From: Phycisphaerae bacterium | GTDB taxonomy: Bacteria; Planctomycetota; Phycisphaerae; UBA1845; PWPN01 | Length of the DNA: 9,887 nt | Direction: 5' to 3' | Assembly: GCA_026647385.1 (NCBI GenBank) | Contig: JAPKGY010000051.1 | Coordinates: 1 to 9,887, forward strand | In this document: piece after piece, positions 1-6,220 of the stretch | Layout of the letters: each line of letters starts with the position of its first letter | Numbering within the stretch: the first letter of the stretch is position 1 | The notes under the pieces: generated by a model | Databases searched by the model: none | Told to the model about the DNA's origin: nothing | Seen by the model: only the letters and a program-made list of their open reading frames with translations | Program-made: the position numbers and the translations under genes

Positions 1-80
1 GGCGTTGCCCTCGGACGGGTTGAGCCGGTACATTTCGACGGGCACCCCGCTGGAGGGGAATGCCCGGAACCAACCCGGAC

Positions 81-84
81 GAGG
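81..84 (+). promoter_or_regulatory. Shine-Dalgarno site of the GH116 gene
   Basis: A GAGG core lies six bases before the ATG at 91, which fixes that ATG as the start. The same frame stays open to the left edge of the window, but those upstream codons give a Gly/Pro/Arg-rich peptide unlike the family. I see no convincing promoter in the 80 bases available before this site. Confidence 0.6.
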
Positions 85-90
85 CGAAAC

Positions 91-2715
91 ATGCGCAGGT
101 CCGCCGAAAAAGCCAGGCCCATACGTGCCAAACCGTTTTCTTCCCGCGACATTCACCGGAGGTACACGGAGCGGACGTTCCGCGGGGAGGGGCTGCGGAC
201 GATCGCGTTTCCGCTCGGCGGCATCGGGACGGGGACGGTCTCGCTGGGCGGGTTCGGGCAGTTGCAGGATTGGGAAATCTTCAACAGGCCGGGCAAGGGC
301 GAGTTGCTGCCGCTGGCGTTCTTTGCGATCTGGCTGAGGCCGCGGGGCGGCGAGCCGATCGCCCGTATCCTCGAAGGACGACGGCTGCCGCCGTACCAGC
401 GTTACTGGCAAGGCGTATCCGCCTTCGAGCTGTGGGGGCTGCCTCGGTTTCGCGATGCGGTGTTCGCCGGGCGGTATCCTCTGGCTCGCGTCGAATTGAC
501 GGACCCGAAGGTGCCGGCCGGGGTTCGGCTGGAGGCGTTCAACCCGCTCGTGCCACACAATGAGATCGACTCCTCGCTGCCGGTTGCGATTTTGCGGTAC
601 ACGGTGACGAACCGAGCGCGCAAGCCGCTGGCGGTGAGCCTGGCCGGCTGTCTGCCAAACGTGGTCGGGTACGAAGGCCGCGAGCCGATGGTCGGCCGGC
701 GGCATCCGTCGCTGGGGCAAAACCGCAACGAGTTCGTGCGCGAGAAGGCCCTCGTGGGCCTGCGGATGACGTCGGCCAAACACGGGCCGAGCGATCCCGG
801 GTTCGGCTCGATGGCCCTGGCGACGACCCATCGCGGCCAACTGTCCTATCTGACGCACTGGTTGCGAGGCGAACACTGGGACGACATGCACACGTTCTGG
901 GACGCCTTCGCGGACGACGGGGTCGTGCGCGGCGACGCGCGCGGCGTGTCGGCCGACGGCGAGGCGGAGCACGGCTCGCTCGTGCCGGCTGCGGACGTCG
1001 CCGCGGGCGGGTCGGCGTCGTTCACGTTCATCATTTCCTGGCACTTCCCGAACCGGGCGTACGATCGCAATCCGGTGAATTGGCCTCAGAAGTTCCGCCT
1101 TCGCAATTGGCACACCGACCGGTTCGCCGATGCCTGGTCGGTCGCCCGTTACGCGGCGGAGAACCTGGACCGGCTCGAGGCACAAACGCGAAACTACATC
1201 GATACGTTGTCGGCCTCCACGCTGCCGGGCGCGGTCCTGGACGCCGCCGGCAGCCAGGTGTCGATCTTGCGAACCAACACGGTGTACCGAACGGACGACG
1301 GCAAGCTCTTCGGCTACGAAGGCACGCGCGATCAATCGGGATCGTGTCCGCTGAACTGCACGCACGTATGGAACTACGAGCAGACGCTGGCGTATCTGTT
1401 CCCGTCGCTGGAGCGGACGATGCGGGAGACGGACTTCGGGTGCAACACGCGGCTGGACGGGTACATGGCCTTTCGGACGCTGCTGCCGCTGGGCAAGCAG
1501 TTGTGGGAGTTCAAACCGGCGGCCGACGGGCAGATGGGCTGCATCCTGAAGCTCTACCGCGAGTGGCAACTGAGCGGCGATCGGCGGTTCCTGGCGGATC
1601 TGTGGCCGCACGCGCGGCGGGCGCTCGAGTTCGCCTGGAAACGCGGCGGCTGGGACGCCGATCGCGACGGCGTGATGGAGGGCGAGCAGCATAACACGTA
1701 CGACATCGAGTTCCTCGGCCCCAACACGCTGACCGGGACGCTTTACCTCGGGGCGCTCGAGGCCGCGGCGATCATGGCCCGCGAGGTCGGCGAGGACGAG
1801 GCGGCCGATCGCTACGAGAGCATCTTTCGCCAAGGCCGGGCCAAACTCGATCGCCTGCTGTTCAACGGTGGCTGGTACGAGCAGCGCGGCGTCGACGTCC
1901 GGAAGACGAAGTATCAGTTCGGCCGGGGGTGCCTGTCGGACCAACTGCTCGGGCAATGGTTCTGCGAGATCGTCGGCCTGGGCGACGTCCTGCCGCGGGC
2001 CCACGTCCGCCGGGCGCTGCAATCGATCTTCGCGTACAACTTCCGCGCTGACCTGTCGGAGTACGAGAGCGTCCAGCGGACCTACGCGATGAACGACGAA
2101 GCCGGTCTGGTGCTCTGCACCTGGCCGAACGGAGGCAGGCCGCCGCTGCCGTTTATCTACGCCGACGAGGTGTGGACCGGTATCGAGTACCAGGTGGCCG
2201 CCCATCTGATCTCGCATGGCCTCGTCGACGAGGGACTCACGATCGTCAAGGCGGTTCGCGATCGGTACGACGGCGCGAAGCGCAATCCGTGGAACGAGAT
2301 CGAGTGCGGGCATCATTACGCCCGGGCGATGGCGAGCTGGTCGCTGCTCCTGGCGCTGAGCGGGTATCGGTACTCCGCTCCGCGTCAGTCCATTGAATTC
2401 ACCCCGCGAATCACGCGGAGGGATTTCGCCTGTTTCTTCTCGACGGCCAACGGCTGGGGGCTTTATCGACAGGCGTTTCAGGCCGGGCGCCAGACGGCAG
2501 AGCTGGATCTCCGCCACGGCACGCTGACGCTCGGTGAAACGCGGTTGACCTGGGCGGGCGCGAGTTCGCCCGGGCGATTGGCCGTCGATGTACGTCTCGG
2601 TCGCAGGAGAATCGAGGCGGACGCCTCGTTGCGCGGATCGCAGGCGATCGTAAGATTTGCCCAGCCGGTGACGTTCGCGGCAGGAGAGCGATTGCGAATC
2701 GTCGCGCGGGGATGA
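91..2715 (+). CDS. GH116 family beta-glycosidase (GBA2-like, glucosylceramidase-type)
   Basis: This 874-residue protein is predicted to hydrolyse beta-glucosides or related beta-glycosides by a retaining mechanism. The N-terminal beta-sandwich domain (about residues 35-320) opens with the family signature around FPLGGIGTG (40-48) and GQLQDWEIFNRP (56-67). The C-terminal (alpha/alpha)6 domain (about 370-840) carries HVWNYEQ (425-431), whose Glu430 matches the known GH116 nucleophile, and HNTYDIE (534-540), whose Asp538 matches the acid/base. The NDEAG stretch and the DEVWTGIEYQ motif (about residues 694-703) are also typical of GBA2 relatives. Length is normal for the family. There is no signal peptide or membrane segment, so it is probably cytosolic. 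Family membership and catalytic competence are well supported. The substrate is open, since bacterial GH116 enzymes include glucosidases, xylosidases and N-acetylglucosaminidases. The gene appears monocistronic, ending before a strong terminator. Confidence 0.93.
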   Translation: MRRSAEKARPIRAKPFSSRDIHRRYTERTFRGEGLRTIAFPLGGIGTGTVSLGGFGQLQDWEIFNRPGKGELLPLAFFAIWLRPRGGEPIARILEGRRLPPYQRYWQGVSAFELWGLPRFRDAVFAGRYPLARVELTDPKVPAGVRLEAFNPLVPHNEIDSSLPVAILRYTVTNRARKPLAVSLAGCLPNVVGYEGREPMVGRRHPSLGQNRNEFVREKALVGLRMTSAKHGPSDPGFGSMALATTHRGQLSYLTHWLRGEHWDDMHTFWDAFADDGVVRGDARGVSADGEAEHGSLVPAADVAAGGSASFTFIISWHFPNRAYDRNPVNWPQKFRLRNWHTDRFADAWSVARYAAENLDRLEAQTRNYIDTLSASTLPGAVLDAAGSQVSILRTNTVYRTDDGKLFGYEGTRDQSGSCPLNCTHVWNYEQTLAYLFPSLERTMRETDFGCNTRLDGYMAFRTLLPLGKQLWEFKPAADGQMGCILKLYREWQLSGDRRFLADLWPHARRALEFAWKRGGWDADRDGVMEGEQHNTYDIEFLGPNTLTGTLYLGALEAAAIMAREVGEDEAADRYESIFRQGRAKLDRLLFNGGWYEQRGVDVRKTKYQFGRGCLSDQLLGQWFCEIVGLGDVLPRAHVRRALQSIFAYNFRADLSEYESVQRTYAMNDEAGLVLCTWPNGGRPPLPFIYADEVWTGIEYQVAAHLISHGLVDEGLTIVKAVRDRYDGAKRNPWNEIECGHHYARAMASWSLLLALSGYRYSAPRQSIEFTPRITRRDFACFFSTANGWGLYRQAFQAGRQTAELDLRHGTLTLGETRLTWAGASSPGRLAVDVRLGRRRIEADASLRGSQAIVRFAQPVTFAAGERLRIVARG

Positions 2716-2759
2716 AAAGCACGCGATAAAAGGACACCACAGCGGAATGCCGTAACTCG

Positions 2760-2792
2760 AAAGAGTCGCGGGCTTCAGCCCGCGGCTCTTTT
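2760..2792 (+). terminator. Rho-independent terminator after the GH116 gene
   Basis: A 14-base-pair hairpin has arms 2760-2773 and 2778-2791, a TTCA loop and a single G-T wobble. It is preceded by A residues and ends in a run of four T (2789-2792), the form of an intrinsic terminator. It begins 45 bases after the GH116 stop. The GC-rich centre GCGGGCTTCAGCCCGC is a compact palindrome that might also belong to a dispersed repeat family. The A/T flanks make it potentially active in both directions. Confidence 0.8.
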
Positions 2793-2825
2793 ATCCCCGA
2801 AACGGTCCGTTTGAGTTCTTTAGAC

Positions 2826-2868
2826 ATTGGTCATTGGTACCTCCTGTCTCCTGACTCCTGACTCCTGT
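2826..2868 (+). repeat. Heptamer tandem repeat array 1
   Basis: Two ATTGGTM units (2826-2832 and 2833-2839) and one C are followed by four 7-base units reading CTCCTGT, CTCCTGA, CTCCTGA and CTCCTGT (2841-2868), then a decayed CTTCCGC. The strict 7-base spacing and near-identical units show a short tandem repeat, not chance. It lies in the 217-base gap between the GH116 terminator and the PTPS-like gene. It resembles in style the heptameric STRR repeats known from cyanobacteria. No open reading frame with coding character spans this gap. Confidence 0.7.
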
Positions 2869-2932
2869 CTTCCGCGGGTCCGCGCGCCTTTCAATTGCCC
2901 TGGCCCCACGAGGTCTCTAGAATTCCTTCACC

Positions 2933-3709
2933 ATGCGTCTGATGCGCGAAGTACGATTCAGCGTGGGGCCGAGCGTCGGGTCACCGATCACGAACTCGTG
3001 GGGCGGATGGCCTACGGCCTCGAACGTTCAGCCGTACCTCGTTCTGCGGAGCCGCGTCGACGGCGAGCCGGACCCGGTGACGGGGGTGGTGTGCAACATC
3101 GCGGCGATCGACCGGCTCGTGCGCGAGCGGACGATCCCGCTGGTGAGCCGGCTCGTACATCAGCCGCGCGTGACGGGGGAGACGCTGATTCAGGCGGTGG
3201 CGGCCGACCTGCGTCCGCATCCGCCGGCCGGCACGCAGTGGATCGATTGGCGGTTGTTCGTCACGCCCTACCTGTCGTATGGTCTGACCCGCGGAGCATT
3301 CACCATGATCGACGTGAGCCAACAGTTCGAGTTTTCCGCCTCACACCGGCTGCACTGCGACGGCCTGAGCGATGAGGAGAACCGAAGCACGTTCGGCAAG
3401 TGCAACAACCCCAACGGCCACGGACATAACTACGTGGTCGAGGTCACCCTCACCGGCGAGCCCGATCCGCTCAGCGGGGTGCTTCTGCCGGTCGATCAGT
3501 TCGAGCATACCGTGCGGAAGCACGCCATTGAAAAGCTGGACCACAAGCATCTCAACCACGACTGCCCGGAGTTCGCGGGCCTGAACCCGTCGGTCGAGAA
3601 CATCGTCCGCGTGGTGTGGAGGATGCTGGTCGACCGGTTCGCGCCGGCCGTGCTCAAACGCGTGCGCGTCTGGGAGACGCCGAAGACTTTTGCGGAGTGC
3701 GAGGGGTGA
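2933..3709 (+). CDS. Two-domain 6-pyruvoyl-tetrahydropterin synthase / QueD family protein
   Basis: This 258-residue protein is about twice the usual family length and holds two tandem PTPS-type domains. The C-terminal copy (about 125-258) looks fully active: zinc ligands His138, His163 and His165, catalytic Cys157 in KCNNPNGHGHNY (156-167), Asp203-His204 in LDHKHLNH, and Glu248 in VWETP. The Cys-x5-HGH spacing matches mammalian-type PTPS more than the Cys-x3-HGH of E. coli QueD. The N-terminal copy (about 7-122) aligns by its GEPDPVTGV stretch (44-52, against GEPDPLSGV at 175-183) and its TGET stretch, but lacks the zinc histidines and the Cys. It is probably structural, as this fold assembles into barrels. 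Chemistry is either 6-carboxytetrahydropterin formation (queuosine route) or 6-pyruvoyl-tetrahydropterin formation; no neighbour decides. The start at 2933 has only a distant GAGGT (2910-2914); Met4 at 2942 is an alternative. Confidence 0.88.
   Translation: MRLMREVRFSVGPSVGSPITNSWGGWPTASNVQPYLVLRSRVDGEPDPVTGVVCNIAAIDRLVRERTIPLVSRLVHQPRVTGETLIQAVAADLRPHPPAGTQWIDWRLFVTPYLSYGLTRGAFTMIDVSQQFEFSASHRLHCDGLSDEENRSTFGKCNNPNGHGHNYVVEVTLTGEPDPLSGVLLPVDQFEHTVRKHAIEKLDHKHLNHDCPEFAGLNPSVENIVRVVWRMLVDRFAPAVLKRVRVWETPKTFAECEG
3293..3296 (+). promoter_or_regulatory. Internal Shine-Dalgarno site before the intact PTPS domain
   Basis: GGAG sits eight bases before an in-frame ATG at 3305 (Met125). Initiation here would yield a 134-residue protein consisting of just the intact domain, which is the normal length of a stand-alone family member. 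The site is better spaced than anything before the 2933 start. It could therefore be a real second start, or a relic of the time when the second copy was a separate gene. Confidence 0.45.
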
Positions 3710-3753
3710 CCGGGGGGGGGAAGCCGGCGGCCGCATGAACCGAGCCCGGCGGG

Positions 3754-3813
3754 CAATGCGGAATGACGAATGTCGAATGACCCATGACGAAAGAAGCCGG
3801 AATGACGAATGAA
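3754..3813 (-). repeat. Heptamer tandem repeat array 2
   Basis: On the plus strand this stretch reads as 7-base units: CAATGCG, GAATGAC, GAATGTC, GAATGAC, CCATGAC, GAAAGAA, a 4-base slip GCCG, then GAATGAC and GAATGAA. Read on the minus strand, the unit is GTCATTC. Part of it, GACATTCGTCATTCC (complement of 3760-3774), matches GACATTGGTCATTGG in array 1 (2823-2837) at 13 of 15 positions, in opposite orientation. The array occupies the 210-base gap between the convergent PTPS-like and ligase genes. The rest of that gap holds a G9 run (3712-3720) and no clear terminator for either gene. Confidence 0.7.
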
Positions 3814-3919
3814 ATCCTCAGCCCGGATGACGAGAATGCGGTTTCCTGCGTGATTGAGGGCTTTTTGGCGTTTTGGCGCGCCCGCTTGCATGCGATCGAT
3901 CGGTACCCGATGGAGAAGG

Positions 3920-6220
3920 CTACGAATTCATGGCGGGCGAGGTCATCGGTCGGGAGGCCGGGAGCAGTTTGCTCATGCGGCGGCGGATCTCGTCGACGCG
4001 TTTGGGAGACCAGCGGCGGGCTTCGTCGGTGCCTGGACGGGCGTCGTTGAGTTCGAGCGCGGCGCGATAATGCTCCAAGGCTTCGTCGCGCAATTGCGGT
4101 GAGTTGATCTCGGCATTCGCCCGGGCGAGCAGGTCCGCGAACTCCAGGTGCTGATCCGGAGAGGTCGGGTACATCTCCACGCAGCGGCGGCCTGCGCCGA
4201 GGGCACCCAGCAGGTCGGCGGCGGAACCCATCGTGCGATAGCGCTCCTCGAGGAAGGTCATCCGGTACTCGTAGAGCAACAGGCGATTGGGATCTCGCTG
4301 AATCGCTTCGTTGATCGCGTTGACGGAGCGATCGAGCGCGTCGGTCGTACCGGCGCGGTAACAGCGCACAGCCAGTTCCAGCAGCGGCGTCGGATCGAGC
4401 GGATCGGCTGCGGCGGCGGCCTCGTAATGGACGATCGCGGCGGGCATGGGCGTTGCACGGGCCATGAGCAAATGATGCATCGATCGCCCAACGGGAACCA
4501 GCACGCACACCCCGACCAGGGCTGTGCCGGCGAGGCTCGCGGCCAAAGGCCCGACTTGACGGGCATGGCGAGTGCTTGGAGGCAGCCTCCGTTCCGCTCC
4601 GGCCAGCAGCAGTCCCGCCATCGCGGCGAACGCGGTCAGCGGCCCCGGTTCGAACAGCGACAGGTCGATCGTATTGGCGAGCAGAAACGCGCAGACGCCG
4701 GCCGCCAGCGGCAGCCGATACGCGCCGTCCGCCTCGGAACCGTTCGGCGCCGTTCGTTCGAGCCGGCATACGCCCGCGAAGACCGCACACCACAAGACGC
4801 CGTAGAAAAACAGGTCGAACACCAGCATCGCGCGGGCGCTCGTTCCACCGGCCAACAGATCGACTTGAACCAGGAAACGCATCGCGAGGAAACCGGCGGT
4901 CACGGCGGCGATCCACGCGGGCGGGATGGCTCCTGACTCCACGGTGCGCGGCGGATCGCCGTCGGGATCGTCGCCGCACCCCCATCGCCGGGCGGCGGTC
5001 ACCGACGCGCCGATCATGGCGGCCAGCAACCCGAGCAGGCCAAGCCCCCCCCACTGGGCCGCGGCCGACAGGACGAAATTGTGCGGGTCCTTGATCTCCT
5101 CGGGGAATGTGATCGGCTTATAGCCGAGGTAGACGCGGTCGAAGTTGCCCGCGCCGACGCCGGACCAGAAGTGATCGGCGATCATCGCCCGGGTCACCTG
5201 CCAATACTGCCAGCGGAAATTGAGCGACGAGCCTGGCAGGCCGCCATGTGCCCGGCCATGCCCGACCATCGCGATGGCGCCGACCGCGACCGCGACCCAA
5301 CCGGCGAGCAACCACAGCCGCCAGCGCCTCCGCAGCCAATCCTGCAACCACCAGGCCGCCACCAGTCCGATCAGCAGGCCGAAGCCGGCCCCTAGCGCCC
5401 CCCGCGCCCCAGTGAGCAGGATGCTCGCCAGGAGCACCGACGGGGGCAGCGCGAGCATCATCCGCCGGCTTCGAGTCCGCGGCCTCAGCGCGACCATGGA
5501 CAAGCCCGCGAAACCTGCCAGGGTGAGCCATGCCCCCTGGGAGTTGGCCAGGGCGAAGAATCCGGTGGCTTCGTTCGCCCGCATCCGCCGCTCGAACAGT
5601 TCGACGCGTGGATCGTCCAAAGCCACTCCCTGACGGCCCCAGAATTGATCCCGGGTCTCGCGGTATTGCCGCCAGGTGTCGGGGAATTCGACGTTGACCT
5701 GCATGGCACAACGGGCGGCCGACGTCGCGCCCGAGGCGATCAGTGCCGCAAGCACGAGTGCGACGCAATCGCGTCGCCGGGCGAGATTGGCGAGCGTCCA
5801 TGCGAGCGCGCCCGCGGTCAGCCAGTCGGCGGAGCAGTTGATCGCGAGCCTCTTATTACTGGCGACGAAGGTGGAGGCGACCGCGCCGGCCAGCATGAGC
5901 AGCCAGCCGATCTCGAAGCCGGTCCATCGCCACGCGCGTCGCGCCAACAGACCGGCCAGGGCGGTGGCGGCGGCAGCCAGCCAGATGGTCAGATCAAACC
6001 AGGCGGTTGCGGCGGGGGTCAGTCCGCCGGGCAAGCTCACCGCCCGGGCAATGGGGTTCTCGGCGGATTCGTACGTCTCCATCAGCAGGGGGCGCATCGC
6101 GACGACCAGAAGCAACGCCAGCAAGGCGAGGCCTTCGAGTCGCCGGGCGATCCCCGTTCGGACGGCGTCGGCCTCGGCTCGAACCCGGGCGTCGTTGTGC
6201 GTGCCGGGTTTATGGGGCAT
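3920..6220 (-). CDS. O-antigen ligase/polymerase-type membrane protein with C-terminal TPR tail
   Basis: This 766-residue polytopic membrane protein belongs to the Wzy/WaaL/RfaL superfamily, which polymerises lipid-linked glycans or transfers them to an acceptor outside the cytoplasmic membrane. About 12 to 14 hydrophobic segments run from residue 29 to 578. Between them lie marks of the Wzy_C domain: LTGARGALG (about 269-277), GVGAGNFDRVYLGY (about 354-367) and the HN pair of DPHNFVLSAA (about 379-388). Residues from about 594 to 730 form two or three TPR-like helical hairpins, including ALEHYRAALELN, a common tail in planctomycete and other bacterial ligases. I chose the ATG at 6220 because GGAG lies seven bases upstream; an in-frame TTG at 6241 would be deeper in the preceding gene. 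It overlaps the transferase gene by 11 bases and is the last gene of the operon. Ligase versus polymerase cannot be decided from sequence. Confidence 0.85.
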   Translation of the reverse strand: MPHKPGTHNDARVRAEADAVRTGIARRLEGLALLALLLVVAMRPLLMETYESAENPIARAVSLPGGLTPAATAWFDLTIWLAAAATALAGLLARRAWRWTGFEIGWLLMLAGAVASTFVASNKRLAINCSADWLTAGALAWTLANLARRRDCVALVLAALIASGATSAARCAMQVNVEFPDTWRQYRETRDQFWGRQGVALDDPRVELFERRMRANEATGFFALANSQGAWLTLAGFAGLSMVALRPRTRSRRMMLALPPSVLLASILLTGARGALGAGFGLLIGLVAAWWLQDWLRRRWRLWLLAGWVAVAVGAIAMVGHGRAHGGLPGSSLNFRWQYWQVTRAMIADHFWSGVGAGNFDRVYLGYKPITFPEEIKDPHNFVLSAAAQWGGLGLLGLLAAMIGASVTAARRWGCGDDPDGDPPRTVESGAIPPAWIAAVTAGFLAMRFLVQVDLLAGGTSARAMLVFDLFFYGVLWCAVFAGVCRLERTAPNGSEADGAYRLPLAAGVCAFLLANTIDLSLFEPGPLTAFAAMAGLLLAGAERRLPPSTRHARQVGPLAASLAGTALVGVCVLVPVGRSMHHLLMARATPMPAAIVHYEAAAAADPLDPTPLLELAVRCYRAGTTDALDRSVNAINEAIQRDPNRLLLYEYRMTFLEERYRTMGSAADLLGALGAGRRCVEMYPTSPDQHLEFADLLARANAEINSPQLRDEALEHYRAALELNDARPGTDEARRWSPKRVDEIRRRMSKLLPASRPMTSPAMNS

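Noticed and set aside
1..33. Possible divergent gene beginning at an ATG on the minus strand (base 33) and leaving the window
   Set aside because: Only 11 codons are visible, there is no ribosome binding site, and the peptide is not recognisable. It cannot be supported from this window.
3754..3813. CRISPR-like interpretation of the heptamer array
   Set aside because: Units are 7 bases, directly abutting and degenerate, with no spacers and no cas genes nearby.
3899..3911. Small inverted repeat ATCGG-TAC-CCGAT downstream of the ligase stop as a terminator
   Set aside because: The stem is only five pairs with a 3-base loop and no T-run on the minus strand, so it is not a credible intrinsic terminator.
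3654..5054. Long 466-codon open frame on the minus strand overlapping the ligase gene and the convergent gap
   Set aside because: It is in a different frame from the ligase and its translation is Arg/Ser/Pro-rich low-complexity with no motif. It is a shadow of GC-rich coding sequence.
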